DNA of 64,000 nucleotides from positions 562,080 through 626,079 of the forward strand of contig VWZP01008283.1 in NCBI GenBank assembly GCA_013396995.1, in the 5' to 3' direction. Shown here piece by piece: positions 37,453 through 48,984 of the stretch. The translations under genes and the position numbers were made by a program. This stretch comes from Dicaeum eximium (lineage: Eukaryota > Chordata > Aves > Passeriformes > Dicaeidae). Within the stretch, counting starts at the first letter, position 1, and every line of letters begins with the position of its first letter. Below the pieces are notes generated by a model. It had not been told where the DNA came from, ran no database searches, and saw nothing but the letters and a program-made list of their open reading frames with translations.

Positions 37453-37527
37453 TCTGTTCTGTTATCCTGGCTGGAGNGAACTGGGCTTCAAGAGCCAGTT
37501 CAGGTCTGTTCTGTTATCCTGGCTGGA
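37453..37527. repeat. Short duplication around a single N
   Basis: TCTGTTATCCTGGCTGGAG occurs directly before the N at 37477 and again 50 bases later. It looks like unmerged contig overlap. Confidence 0.7.
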
Positions 37528-37529
37528 GC

Positions 37530-38585
37530 AAAGAGGGAAGGTGGGAAATTGTGTCCACGTGGATTTGTCCCACCCTGAAAAGGGACACCAGCCCTGAGGC
37601 TGGCTCCCAGCTGGAGTCCTTGTCAGGAGGCCAATATTGTTATCTAGGGCCTGGCTGGTGTTTCTTCTTTGGACCCTTGCCGCTGCAGTTAAAATATCTC
37701 TCCCACCACTCCCAGCATGTAAAGGTCACGTTCCAGAGATTAATCCGGAGTCTCCCAGGCCGGCTCCTTGGCTCGGGATCCTGCTGGGACCGACGTGGAG
37801 CAAAAGCCTCGGGATGCTGGATGTGCACTCCCAGTGCTGGAGATCCCCTGGCCAGGAGTGGCCCCGTCACCAGCGTCACCGACGTCCTCCATGAGCTGGA
37901 CATGGAGCTGTGGACAATTCTCAGCTAAACAGAAGCCAATTCCCCCTGGTCAGATGGTTAATTCCGTGTAAATCTGCTCCTAGCCCTCAGCCAAACAGTC
38001 CCGGGAAGTCCAAGCGTGCAAAAGAAGCTTTGGAGGCATCGAGTTTGTGCTTGGTTTTTGTCCAAATGAGTCCTGGAATGACAGGAAAGGGTTTCCAAGT
38101 TAAATACAAAAGTGAGTGCTTAATGAAATCTCTAAATGAAGGGGTAAATTGTGCCTGAGGAGCAGAGGATGTGTGGGCATGGAGAGAGGGAAGGGGAGCA
38201 GAAATTCCGTTATCCCCAGGGAAAGAGGAGTCGACAGTCTGTGGCACAGGAGATGGATGGGCAGGACAGCGGGACCTGCAGTGTGTCCCCTGCAGAGACA
38301 CAAACCTTCCTACCAGCATCATTTCCCAGCTGGATGGACCAAACCCGTGGCATCCAAACGTGCATGAAGCAGCTTAGGACAATACAACATTCCTTCCCCA
38401 TATCTCCCAGGGCTGCTCCAGGACTTTTCCAGGAGAGGTGGTGGTGGTGCTCCCTGGAACTGCTGCCTTCATTCTCTTCTCGTGATGAGGAGACCTCTTT
38501 GAGGAAGTCTTGGTTATCCTGGCAGCACTGCTGACATGGACACCACTGATATTCCAGGCTGAGGATAAGGGAAAACTGTTCCACC
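37530..38585. other. Intergenic, no gene recognised
   Basis: Unique-looking; nothing supported. Confidence 0.45.
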
Positions 38586-38589
38586 ACAA

Positions 38590-38745
38590 GCAGGTTGTGC
38601 AACCTCAGTCCTCGAAGCTTTTCAAGACCCAACTGAATAAAGCCCTGCATAACCTGGCCTGACCCCAGAGTTGCCCCTGCCATGACCAGGAGGTTGGACT
38701 GAGACCTCCTGAGGTCCTTTCCAACCCCACTTTTCCTGCCACACT
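38590..38745 (+). mobile_element. CR1 LINE fragment
   Basis: CAAGACCCAACTGAATAAAG, CTGGCCTGACCCCAGAGTTG and GACCTCCTGAGGTCCTTTCC are sense CR1 3' phrases of an older subfamily. Confidence 0.85.
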
Positions 38746-38749
38746 CTGA

Positions 38750-39628
38750 TCCAAGGATCCTAAACACATCACTGATGGAGCAGCACCATGATCCGGTCTC
38801 CTGTGGCTCCACTGCCCTGAGCTGTGGGTCTCTGTCACAAACTGCGGGAGCCATGGGGAGTTTTACTGGGGCCAGCAGAAAGTCAGGTCCCTTTCTTTCA
38901 GCTTCCACACAGACTTCACCCTGCACTTCACCTTCCATGAAATCCAGTAAGTCTGGGCTCTGAACCCTCCAGCTGGTGACATTGAATGACACTCACCCGG
39001 TGGCTGTCATTAAAAACAAACCACAGACTCATGCAGCAACAAGAGAGTCTCCCTGTCACTGACATCTACCTCTTCCTGGTTGGGAAACCCCATGAGGAAG
39101 ACCCTTCCCTCAGCTAAGAGCCTGCAGGTGTTTCCTGATGATTCCAGGCAGGGGGACTGTCCAAGTTGTCCCTTTCAATGAGTCAGTCATGGGGTGTCCA
39201 CGGCAAAGCCTTGGAGACACAGATAGAATCCTCAGGGCTCTGTGATTTTTAGAACAAACAGATCATCTGATAAGAAAACCCCAGGCAGAGATATTTCCAA
39301 GGGAAGTGGATGGAGATTTCTCTCCAGATAGATAATCACCAGGGAGAGGGATTGCCTCCAGCTTACACAGGAGTGAGTCACTCGCCTTCCTGTGGCAGGA
39401 GGAAACCCTCGGCGCATTGGCACTCCCTGGACCTTGCCTTTGTAAGGAGGCCACTATTTTGGGATACAATGCTCTGCTTCTTCCAGTGTCCCCCAGGGCC
39501 AGCAGCATGGGCTGGGGCGTCCCCAGCACACTGGTGACCCCCCTCACCACCTGGCTCTGTGACTCCTGCCCCATCAAGGCTACGCAGGGATGGCAGCACC
39601 TGGGAGCAGGGGGAAAAGTGGGCAGCCC
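38750..39628. other. Intergenic, no gene recognised
   Basis: Unique-looking sequence between CR1 pieces. Confidence 0.45.
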
Positions 39629-39629
39629 T

Positions 39630-39890
39630 GGGCAAGGCTCAGTCCTGGTGCTGACCAGGACAAGGGGGAATGGCTTCCCACTGCCACAGGGCAGGGTCAG
39701 ATGGGATATTGGGAAGGGTTTTTTCTCTGTGAGGGTGGGCAGGCCCTGGCACAGGGTGCCCAGAGAAGCTGTGGCTGCCCCTGGGTCCCTGGAAATGTCC
39801 AAGGCCAGGCTGGACAGGGCTTGGGGCATCCTGGGATAATGGAGGGTGTCCTTGAGATAAAGGGCAGGACTGTGGCACCAGCATCCACAG
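39630..39890 (+). mobile_element. CR1 LINE fragment
   Basis: GGATATTGGGAAGGGTTTTT, CCTGGCACAGGGTGCCCAGA and AAGGCCAGGCTGGACAGGGC are sense CR1 phrases. Its extreme 3' end is missing. Confidence 0.93.
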
Positions 39891-39894
39891 CAGC

Positions 39895-41095
39895 TGGGGC
39901 ATGAGCTCTGCTCCACGTCCTGGTCTCCTCAGAATAACTGAGGCTGGGGTGTCTCTGCTCCAAGCCTGACCTTCACTGAGGCCAGGTTTTGTCGAGCACA
40001 GGCTCGACTGCCTCCAAGGATGGAGATTTTCCTACTCCCCAGTGGGACCTCTCCAGCTCCTCCATCAGCCCTGCCTCTCTCTACCCAGCCATGCCCCCCA
40101 AGCTGGTTCTGCACCCAAACTCCCTGAGCATTCCCATTCCATCATGCAGGCAGTCACAGGAGTGATGGAGGTTGTTCCAAGAGCTCTTGAGCCTGTGCTG
40201 GCCCTCCAGGACTCCCTGGAGCGTGCAGGAGAGGATCTCCCAAGTGCAGCTGCAGTGGGATCAGCAGCCCACAGCCAGGCATTGGGTTAACCCTTCACAT
40301 CCCTTCTCCTCCCAGCTGTCCAGTCATAGAGGACAGCACTTAGGCCATGTCCCTGTACCTCCCAATGACATCCTGATGTCACCTGGTGTCCCCAGGACAC
40401 CAGTGAGGCGTGAGTAGACCCTTGGGGAGGAATGGGACAAGGGGATGCCACAGAGGGCTGACAAAAACATGGGTAAGGCAAAGGGCTCTGTTTAGGTCTC
40501 AGCAAGATCAGAAGCAGGTTGGTCCATGCGACAGCCTACCCATGGGAAATGCCTTTTGTAATGGGAAAAGGGCTGCTCAGAAGACAAAAATTGTTCCCAC
40601 ATCCTGGCAAGAGCAGCCTGCATTCCCAGGCAGCGCTTCCTTCCCGACCTTGCCTGGCAAATCCACCTCACCCGGGGCACGGAGGTGCTCTGTGTGGACA
40701 AAGCCGCTCTCAGCTTGTGCAGCCATGGAGTTGCCACGTCCTGCACACTCTGATGTGCATCCCAGGTGCTGTCCCAGAGCTGGGAGGGCAGCAGGGGCTG
40801 CCCAGGGCGTTCCCACCTGGAGGGTTCCGCGTGGCGTCGCGTTCCACGCGCTGGGACACGCCGCGGCCGGCAGCCAAGCGTGGCACAGCAGGTGACTCAG
40901 AGGTGCTCTGCAGCACGGCCAGCCCTGCCTGCCATTTCTGGCAGTCTGGGCATGCAGGGAAGCAAACGTGGGCAGCAAAACGTGCCTGCCAAGTCGGGGG
41001 CAGCAAGGATGGAAAAATCCTTATTTTGCATGGTTTAGATGCATCCAGGGGCACACCTGGAGATCTGGGGCTTTGTGGTACAGTTTTGCTGGTGC
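39895..41095. other. Intergenic, no gene recognised
   Basis: CpG-bearing patch at 40800-40880, otherwise ordinary; no gene supported. Confidence 0.45.
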
Positions 41096-41097
41096 AC

Positions 41098-41535
41098 ATC
41101 ATGGAATCATGGAATGGTTTGGGTGGGAAGGGACCTCAAAGCTCATCCAGTGCCACCCCTGCCATGGGAAGGGACGCCTTCCACTATCCCAGGTTGCTCT
41201 AAGCTTTATTCAACGTGGCCTTGGGCACTGCCAGGGATCCAGGGGCAGGCACAGCTGCTCTGGGCACCCCATGCCAATGCCTCACCACCCTCACAGGGAG
41301 CAATTCCTTCCCAATATCCCGGTTAATTCTGCTCTCTGGCAGTGGGAAACCACTCTCCCTTGTCCTGTCCCTCCAGGCCTTTGTCCCTCTCCAGCTCTCC
41401 TGGAGCCCCTTTAGGCACTGGAAGGGGCTCTGAGGTCTTCCCAGAACCTTTTCCTCTCCAAGTTGAACACCCACCTCCCAATCCAGCTGTCCCAGCCTGG
41501 CTCCAGAGCCCTCTTCCTGAGCTTTCTTAAGCCAC
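41098..41535 (-). mobile_element. CR1 LINE fragment, long and well preserved
   Basis: Starts TCATGGAATCATGGAATGGT and continues through GCCATGGGAAGGGACGCCTT, CCCAATATCCCGGTTAATTC and CCCTTTAGGCACTGGAAGGG to GCCTGGCTCCAGAGCCCTCT. It is one of the longest copies here (about 440 bp) and looks young. Confidence 0.95.
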
Positions 41536-41937
41536 ACATTCCCAGACAGGCATCTTCTCTCTGAAGGGCCAGTGTAAAGCTTAACCAAGCTCATGTTTAT
41601 GCCTCCAAGTGCTGGAACTTTCCGGATTTAAGATCTGCATTTGTGGATGGGCAAAGCAAACGGATTAAGTATTTCACAGAGTTAAAAGCCGGCACAAATT
41701 CTTGTTTCATTTCCCCTGTGACTCAGAGATGAACACATTCCCTGGCATGGCTCTCATGTTTGCCATTGCTCCCCATCAGCTGTTCCCGGGGAAAAAGAAC
41801 ATTTCTCAGGGCAGGAGCAATGCCCTCAAAGCAGGAAAAGCAATTTTCTCTGGAAAATCACAGGTCTTCATAGTGGAGAGGGGCTGGTTTTATGCAGGTG
41901 ATGTATAAACTTCATCAGCTGAGCCCAGGGTTATTTA

Positions 41938-42080
41938 GAATCACGGAATCATTAATGTTGGAAAAGCCCTCTAAGTTCATCATGCCAACCATTAACCCTG
42001 ACCCTTGGTGTTCACCACTAAATTGTGTGCCCAAGTGCCCTAATTCAATGCTCCCAGGCACTGACAATCCACTAGGATTG
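41938..42080 (-). mobile_element. CR1 LINE fragment
   Basis: GAATCACGGAATCATTAATG and TGTGTGCCCAAGTGCCCTAA match the antisense CR1 3' end. Confidence 0.9.
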
Positions 42081-42084
42081 AACA

Positions 42085-43025
42085 AACTCACCTTTGGGAG
42101 GGCAACATGAGGCTGTTCTCTGCCTTTTAATGAGAAACCAGCGCTGAATTTGTATTTCTTGGGGGTTTATTGCTGCTTTCTGGTGCTCAGGCTGAAAACA
42201 GTAATCCAAGCTCATAGAAAACTCCAGCCACTCAATAGATCTCCATTTTTACATTGGGATATTAAATTAGGGCATTACTTACTGTTAAAATGCTTTGATT
42301 GGTAATTACAGCCATAATGTCTTAGAGCCATAATGCTCCAGGAGAATAAAAATCTCTGGGGCCCTTTCTTCTTCTCTTTCATATTTTGGGGTTTTCACCT
42401 CTCCACCTCTCAAAGCCTCACCCTCCAAATAACACCATTTCACTGGCACAAAGAAGCAGCAGGAGAGACAAACTGGCAGGAGTGGGGTTGCTCTCTGAGT
42501 CTTTGCTCATTTGCAGCAGGGATGAACCCCTTGTGCCCTCAGGATGGAGCTTTGTGGTCACTCTGCTTCAGCGAGCAGGATGCTGCAGCCCAGAGCATTG
42601 TCTCTGTGAAACAGGAGAGGGATAGGAATTCAATCAGCTGGAGATGCATCAGCACATTGCTCCCACCACTTCTCCTTCTTTCAGGAAGTTTTGGTTCCCC
42701 TTTGTGTGTGAAGACCCAGCGTTTCTCCCACGCCTGCCCTCTGGACGGAACATGCCAGGCCATGCACAGAATGGGCAAAAAATGTGCTGAAATTGGCTTA
42801 TGCCACACTTTCAACTCCGTGTCCAGTTTCACTTCCTTCCTAGCCTTGGCAGAGGATGGGTACCTCCAAGATCTCCATGGGTGGTGACCTCTAAGGCCAC
42901 GCATTCATCTCCTGGTGTCCTCTCCTTCTGTCTGCATCAAGGAGCTTCCTCCTCATCCAGCTCCAGTCTCCTTACCAAAGGAGATTTCTCAGGAGCTTCC
43001 TGCCTGTTTCCTTCACTGGCACCCA
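42085..43025. other. Intergenic, no gene recognised
   Basis: AT-richer at 42110-42330; nothing coding supported. Confidence 0.45.
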
Positions 43026-43029
43026 GTGT

Positions 43030-43275
43030 CAGGCAAGATTTGACAGAGACACCTTTTGTTCAGAGAAGGTGCTGGGAAAAGGGAATACATGTAGGATTTT
43101 TACCTTTATTCTTCACCATGAGAGTGGTGAGGCCCTGGCACAGGTTTTCCAGAGAAGTTGTGGCTGCCCCATCCCTGGAAGTGTCCAAGGCCAGCCAAGT
43201 TGGAGCAATTTGGCTTGGTGGAAGGTGTCCCTGCTCATGGCAGGGAGTGGAACTGGATGAGCTTTAAGAAGAGAG
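43030..43275 (+). mobile_element. CR1 LINE fragment
   Basis: GTGGTGAGGCCCTGGCACAG, CCTGGAAGTGTCCAAGGCCA and GGAACTGGATGAGCTTTAAG are sense CR1 phrases. Confidence 0.92.
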
Positions 43276-43279
43276 GTGG

Positions 43280-43850
43280 AAAAGACATTTTAAGGCTGGC
43301 CAGGGTGAATGGAGGCATCTGCCTGAGAAAGCAGCCAGAGGAACTCAGTGCCAGGCTGGAGGGGATGGCTGGTGCTGATAACCAGGGCTGCAGTGGGATG
43401 TGGCCCTGTGGGGACACAGAAGGGAGCCATCCCTGTCCAGCCCAGCAGCTGTGGGCTGATACAGCCCCCGTGCAGCTGAACCCCAGGGAGAGCAGTGCTC
43501 TGATAAGGGCAGGGAGCAGCCAAGTGCTGGCATCTCCATCATCCTCCCACTCTGGGGGTCAGCCAGCTCTTCCCACAGCACTCCTGACCCACGCACATCT
43601 GCTCTGGATGTCCCTGTCCTTCCTGAACACCCACCATGGATGCAGAGTGCAATCCAGCAATCCCTTTCCCTCTGCAGCTGGAAATAAGGAGGAGAAGGGC
43701 TCCCCACATCTTCTCTCAGCCACACAATAGCCTTGAGCCCTGTGAAACTCCTGGTCCCCAAAACTACTCTCAGACACATTTTTGTAGAACCTCCCTTCAG
43801 GTTCACTCTCTGTCCAAGACAGGATTTTCCTCAGCTGCCCTAGAGGGATT
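43280..43850. other. Intergenic, no gene recognised
   Basis: Unique-looking sequence between two CR1 copies of opposite orientation. Confidence 0.45.
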
Positions 43851-43851
43851 A

Positions 43852-44262
43852 TACAATCATAGGATGGTTTATGTTGAAAGGGATCTCAGAAATATAAAAT
43901 TTCTAAGGTCGGGAAGGACCTGCAAGACCATCAAGTCCAGCCATTACCCAGCACCACTGTTTTCACCTTTAAACCACATCCCCAAGTGCCACATCAACAC
44001 ATTTCTGAACACTTCCAGGGATCCAGGGGCAGCCACAGCTGCTCTGGGCACCCTGTGCCAGGGCCTGCCCACCTCACAGGGAAAGATTCCTTCCCCATAT
44101 CCCATCTAACCCTGCCCTCTGGCAGTGGGAAGCCATTCCCTGTGTCCTGTCACCACAAGTCTTGTCCAAAGTCCCTCTGGAGCTCTCTTGGAGCCCCTTT
44201 AGGCACTGGAAGGGGCTTTAAAGTCTCCCTGGAGCCTTCTCTTCTCCAGGATGAAGAGAAGA
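43852..44262 (-). mobile_element. CR1 LINE, probably two fused copies
   Basis: A first antisense CR1 start (ATCATAGGATGGTTTATGTT) is followed after about 40 bases by a second start (CTAAGGTCGGGAAGGACCTG) and then a continuous body to CCTTTAGGCACTGGAAGGGG. Confidence 0.9.
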
Positions 44263-44264
44263 CT

Positions 44265-44785
44265 CTGAGGAGACCTAGCAGGAGCCTTCCAGTGGGAGGA
44301 TCCAGGCTACTCAGCCCTCCCCATCTGCTGCCCTTCACAGGACACCATCCACCTGCAGATAAAACACCCCAGAGGGAGCAGGCAGGGATGGACTGGCCGG
44401 GGACAGATAATGCCGGGATCGCAGCAATGTGCCCCGGCCAGTTTTGGGTTACACATTAACAAGAAAAAGGGGAGAGCAGTGGTGAAGGTGATGCACGACC
44501 AGGCAGGGGATTTATAGCAGGACTGCCCATGGGCAGCCTCATCCTGGTGTGCTCCTGGCAGCAGCAGGTCTCTGTCGGGACACACTGAGACTTTTGGGAT
44601 CAGATCCGTCTCCATAAGGCAGAGCCAATTTACAGCAGGATTTGTCAGTCTGTTTGCAAACCTGTACTCCCAAGGAATGGGTGGGAAATCAAATGGGGAC
44701 TGTAAGAAAGATGGGGACAAACTTTTAAGCAAGGCTTGTTGTGATAGTACAAAGGGTGACGGTTTTAAATGAAAAGAGAGGAGAT
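44265..44785. other. Intergenic, no gene recognised
   Basis: Short spacer between CR1 copies; nothing supported. Confidence 0.45.
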
Positions 44786-44789
44786 TTAG

Positions 44790-44910
44790 TTTATATATGA
44801 GGTAGAAGTTTTTTATAATAAGGGTGGGGAGGTCCTGGCAGTTGCCCAAAGCAGCTGTGGCTGCCCCTGGATCCCTGGAAGTGTCCAAGGCCAGTTGGAT
44901 GGGGTTTTAT
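44790..44910 (+). mobile_element. CR1 LINE fragment
   Basis: GCAGCTGTGGCTGCCCCTGG and AAGTGTCCAAGGCCAGTTGG are sense CR1 phrases. Confidence 0.9.
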
Positions 44911-44914
44911 ATCA

Positions 44915-46265
44915 GCAGAGAGGCCACATCCACTTCAAAGCACCAAGAAGCACCTGGGTAGCCTTGGGAACAGAGCCACACTGGGATGGGACAAAGGGCA
45001 GACACCCAGTCCTGCTCCAGATGTTCAGATGCCTCGTTCACATCTGGTCACATGCAATCAGAGAAAGCAGGAAAGCTGCCACTTCCTGGAGGAAAACAAA
45101 CCCCACAAACCTGCCGAGCGTCCCTGCTCAGAGATATTTACACCTTCAATTCGTTCTCATGGAAATTAATCCCAGTCTCACCCCTGCAGGTATGGCAAAC
45201 ATTAGAAGGAGGAATGGGGAGAGGCCAGGAGAGTGGAGCAAGGGGAACAAAGCTGTTTGGGTGTCCCAGCCCTCCCCAAAATGTGGCAGAACAGGCCGTG
45301 GCAGGGCTGCTCGGGTCCCTTCCAGCCCCCCAGGAGCCCTCCTGCCCCACTGGCACCTGGAGGAGGATGATGCCATCCCCAGCAGCTCCTTCGAGGTCTC
45401 CTCAGCCGGCACCAGGTTACAACAAGCCCCAAAGAGGGGGTTGTAATTCCGCTGGGGAAAGCCAAAGCATGCAAGAAGCAAGGAATTCTACGCGTGGCGG
45501 CAAAATACATCATGCTCCGTGAAACTTTATTTTCCCCCGCCCCTAGAATTCCGTGCTTTCTGCGTGCTTTATGAATCTTGTCCTTCCCAACCGCAAATTT
45601 TCTTCCCTCTTTTTCTTTGTATTTTAATATCTCGTTATATTTTCCCTTCCTGCCCAAAAAGCAGTGAGCAGTGCCAGGCGCTGAGCTGTCGCCTGTCCCC
45701 TCGCCGTGGCTGTAGGAGCGGTGTCATTCGCATCCACATGGCACCCCCGCGTGGGGAAAGCCTGGAGCCTGCGCCCCTGCCTGGCGTTTTCTTTTCCATG
45801 GAAGGAAGGAAGGAAGGAAGGAAGGCTGGAAAAACCTCGCTCAGTGCCACCGTGAGCTTTGACGGCCTGGAAGAAACACTCAGAATAGAATTGTGTAGAA
45901 TTGTACTTCAGATAGTGTCAAATTCAATTTCTGGCTTTACCTGCTCCTGGGAGCGCTCAGGAACATTATGGACATTATGGCTAATTGTTACAGATAATTT
46001 TGTCCTTTCTTTATTTTTTATACTTTTATTCACTTTTTCCTTTTCATTTTTTTTCATTATTTTATTCTTATCTGTATGTGATCTTAGATGTTTTCCAATA
46101 TAAACGAATTTATGATTGTAGGTGCATGTCCCTCTCAATCATTATATCCATTAAGCTTTTCATGACTTATATATTCATTTAAACATAAAACAAATTCTTA
46201 TACATTCATACATATCTACACATAATACAAAATAAATATTCCTATACAAGAGAGCTGGGGAGGGA
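44915..46265. other. Intergenic with AT-rich block, no gene recognised
   Basis: Includes a (GGAA)n microsatellite at 45799-45825 and AT-rich low-complexity DNA at 46000-46245. Confidence 0.5.
45799..45825. repeat. (GGAA)n microsatellite
   Basis: About six uninterrupted GGAA units. Confidence 0.95.
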
Positions 46266-46267
46266 CT

Positions 46268-46555
46268 TTGGCCAAGTGATGGAGAGACAGGATGAGGGGG
46301 AATGGCTTTCCACTGACAGAGGAAATGGTTGGGATATTGGGAAGGAATTCCTGGCTATGAGGGTGATATAGCCCTGGCACAGGGTGCCCAGAGCAGCTGT
46401 GGCTGCCCCTGGATCCCTGGCAGTGCCCCAGGCCAGGCTGGACAGGGCTTGGAGCAGCCTGGGATAGGGAAGATGCCCCTGCCCATGGCAGGGGGTGGAA
46501 TGAGATCTTTTTTTCAGGTTCCTTCCAACTGAACCATTCTGGGATGCTGCGATAT
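46268..46555 (+). mobile_element. CR1 LINE fragment
   Basis: GGGATATTGGGAAGGAATTC, AGCCCTGGCACAGGGTGCCC, CTGCCCATGGCAGGGGGTGG and CCATTCTGGGATGCTGCGAT show a sense CR1 copy reaching nearly its 3' end. Confidence 0.95.
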
Positions 46556-46559
46556 TCCT

Positions 46560-47155
46560 ACCTATTCACATTTCCTACAGTTAAATACCATACACTTCAC
46601 ACAAAAAGCTGAGTTCCCCGGGGAGGCTCCTCAGGAGCTGCTGCTGGAGAAGGAAGCTGCCGTGCCAGGGCTGTGGCAGGCGGAGCTGCCTCGTGTGCTA
46701 GCCACGGGCCAGCGCAGCAGGTCCCGGCTCGCCGCATCCCGCTCGGAAGCGCGTCCCGGCTGCCAAGAACCCTCCGACACACCGCGGTTTTGTAGTTAAA
46801 AAGGTTTAAACCCCTGCAGGGATTAAATTCAGATGTGAAGAATGAACAGGCCCAACGGGACAAGGGAGCAGCCGCTGGGGAGCCGGGATCCAACGTGTTG
46901 CCTTCGCCTGAGGATGGGAACCAAGGGAGCTCCGTTCCCTAAAGTTCCTCTCCAAATTTTGCTTTTATGGCTAAATTCTCCTTTATTTTTTTTCCTTTTT
47001 CTTCTGGATGAGGGAATATACTGCTGTTTTCAGCTGTGGGTAGTCACCATCAGCGGGAATTTGGCTCTTGGGGTTTCCAACCTTGATGTCTCATCTTTGT
47101 TGGGGTTCCCTGAGAGGTGTGTATTGCTCTGGGATTGTATTCTGTACCTTCCTTC
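46560..47155. other. Intergenic, no gene recognised
   Basis: A CpG-bearing patch at 46675-46790; nothing coding supported. Confidence 0.45.
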
Positions 47156-47285
47156 ATATAAAATAAAATAAAGCAAAATGAAATGAAATCAAATAGAATG
47201 AAATAAAAATAAATGAAATTAAATAAAACTAAATTAAATTAAATGAAACAACATAAAATAAACGTCAATAAAATATAAAATAATA
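47156..47285. repeat. (AAATN)n A-rich simple repeat
   Basis: Degenerate AAAT/AAATT/AAATG units for about 130 bases, directly before a CR1 3' end. Confidence 0.92.
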
Positions 47286-47286
47286 A

Positions 47287-47385
47287 CTGGTCTACTGGAA
47301 GGTGTTCCTGCCTATGGCAGGGGATGGACCTGGATGATCCTTAAGAGTCCCTTCCAACCCAAACCATTCTGGAATTCCATGAGAC
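47287..47385 (+). mobile_element. CR1 LINE 3' end
   Basis: GGATGGACCTGGATGATCCT and TTCCAACCCAAACCATTCTG are the sense CR1 terminus. Confidence 0.92.
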
Positions 47386-47389
47386 TCAG

Positions 47390-47840
47390 CTGCCTTCAAG
47401 TCCTGCAATCAGAAAGGAGAAATCAAGGGAGCATAATTCAAACTCAAATTATGCTTTGAAAACAAGCATTTTGATAAAATATACAACACTTAGACACTTA
47501 TACGATTGACTTTTTGATAATCTTTATTTCACATCCTTTTTCTTCCCTATTATCAGCAGTATTATTAAGATGTGGAAGAGACACGGGCAGCTACAAGAGG
47601 CAGCTCCATCAGGATTTATCATCCCAGATGCAAAATCCTCCAGGATTCACGTCGAACCTGCAGCACTACATGAGTCAGGCTGCAGAGAATCTGTGGTCAA
47701 ATAGATAAGACATAATTATTCGTTGAAGAATACAAGCAATTGGTGGAAAAACAACTGCATCATAAGGGAGGATGATACATCTGCCTGTAGGCCTGGTACC
47801 TAAAATGCTTCTCAGTCCTGCATGCAGAGATCTGAGCGTG
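47390..47840. other. Intergenic, no gene recognised
   Basis: AT-rich spacer; nothing supported. Confidence 0.45.
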
Positions 47841-47844
47841 ATTT

Positions 47845-47960
47845 TTTTTGGGCAACCTGGGCTAGTGGAACATGTCCTTGCCCATGGCATGGGCGTGGAA
47901 CTGGATGAGCTTTAAGGTCCCTTTCAGCCCAAACCATTCCGTGATTCCATGACTCCACGA
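47845..47960 (+). mobile_element. CR1 LINE 3' end
   Basis: GGGCAACCTGGGCTAGTGGA, GGAACTGGATGAGCTTTAAG and CCATTCCGTGATTCCATGAC are sense CR1 phrases. Confidence 0.93.
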
Positions 47961-47964
47961 AGGG

Positions 47965-48980
47965 CTGCACACACAGATCCCATCCCCTTTGCAGCCCTAA
48001 TAGAGAGATGCAATATTTTTTCACAGCATCTGCTGATGCACCAGATCTCACTGATAATTTCAAGTTTCCCAGGGAGAAAGAGTTTAATTAGCAGCACTAA
48101 ATAAACTAATAGCTGGAGGGGACAGCAGAATTCAAGTTGCATTTTTAGTTTTAAAGGTGGTTAAAGTGTCTTTAAAGGCGAGGGGTCATTTTCTGGGAGC
48201 TGGAGCAAAGCAGCTCATCAATAATGAAGGAGCCGGCGATGCAGCAGCGGCAGCACCGCTGGAGCACTTGGGAAAATGCAATTATGGGAATTGCCTGGCA
48301 CTTTGCAAACTGCCCCGGTGATTTGCTTAAGGGAAACAGCCAAATGCACGTTAATATTTCAATATTTCAAGGATTGCAGCAGAACTAATACGCGAAGGCC
48401 AGGAATTTCAGTGCTGGGGTGGCGGGGTTAAAACCCCAAAAGTACTTCTGATCAGGGGTTTTTAATCAACACCCAGTGAAACATGACAGGGCTGGGAGCA
48501 TCACTTCTGCCTCCTGGGCTCTCTGCGTCTGCAGTGCTCAAGAGTTCAGCTTTGTTTTATTTTGCTGTGGTTAAAACCAATCCTGTGCAAAGGCTCGTGT
48601 CCGGGTGCGCTGCTCCCAGTGTGATGCACCAGGAGCTGGGATTCTCCAGAATCAAGGGATTCTCCAGCTGCTGCCAGGGGGTGATGGTCCCTCATGCATT
48701 TCAGCTCCAGTGTGCAGGTCTTGCTGCCCAGCTTTGTTTGGGCGGCCTGGAAGTGCTGGAGGGAAGGGGATGGCTGCTTTGTGCTGGGGAGCACCGCTGG
48801 AGTGCCACCAGCCGTGTCCTGCACCCCAATCCCAGTGTGTGGATCCTGTGCTGGACTCGTGCCTCGGAGGGCACTGCACTCCTCTGGGCACCTCCCTGCA
48901 CCCCCGGGCACCCCAACAGCATCCCGACCACTCCCTGTGCACCCCCCTTCAGTGCCCCGTGCACACCCTGCACCCCTCTG
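47965..48980. other. Intergenic, no gene recognised
   Basis: Unique-looking sequence leading into a minisatellite. Open frames here have no recognisable domain. Confidence 0.5.
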
Positions 48981-48984
48981 TGAC

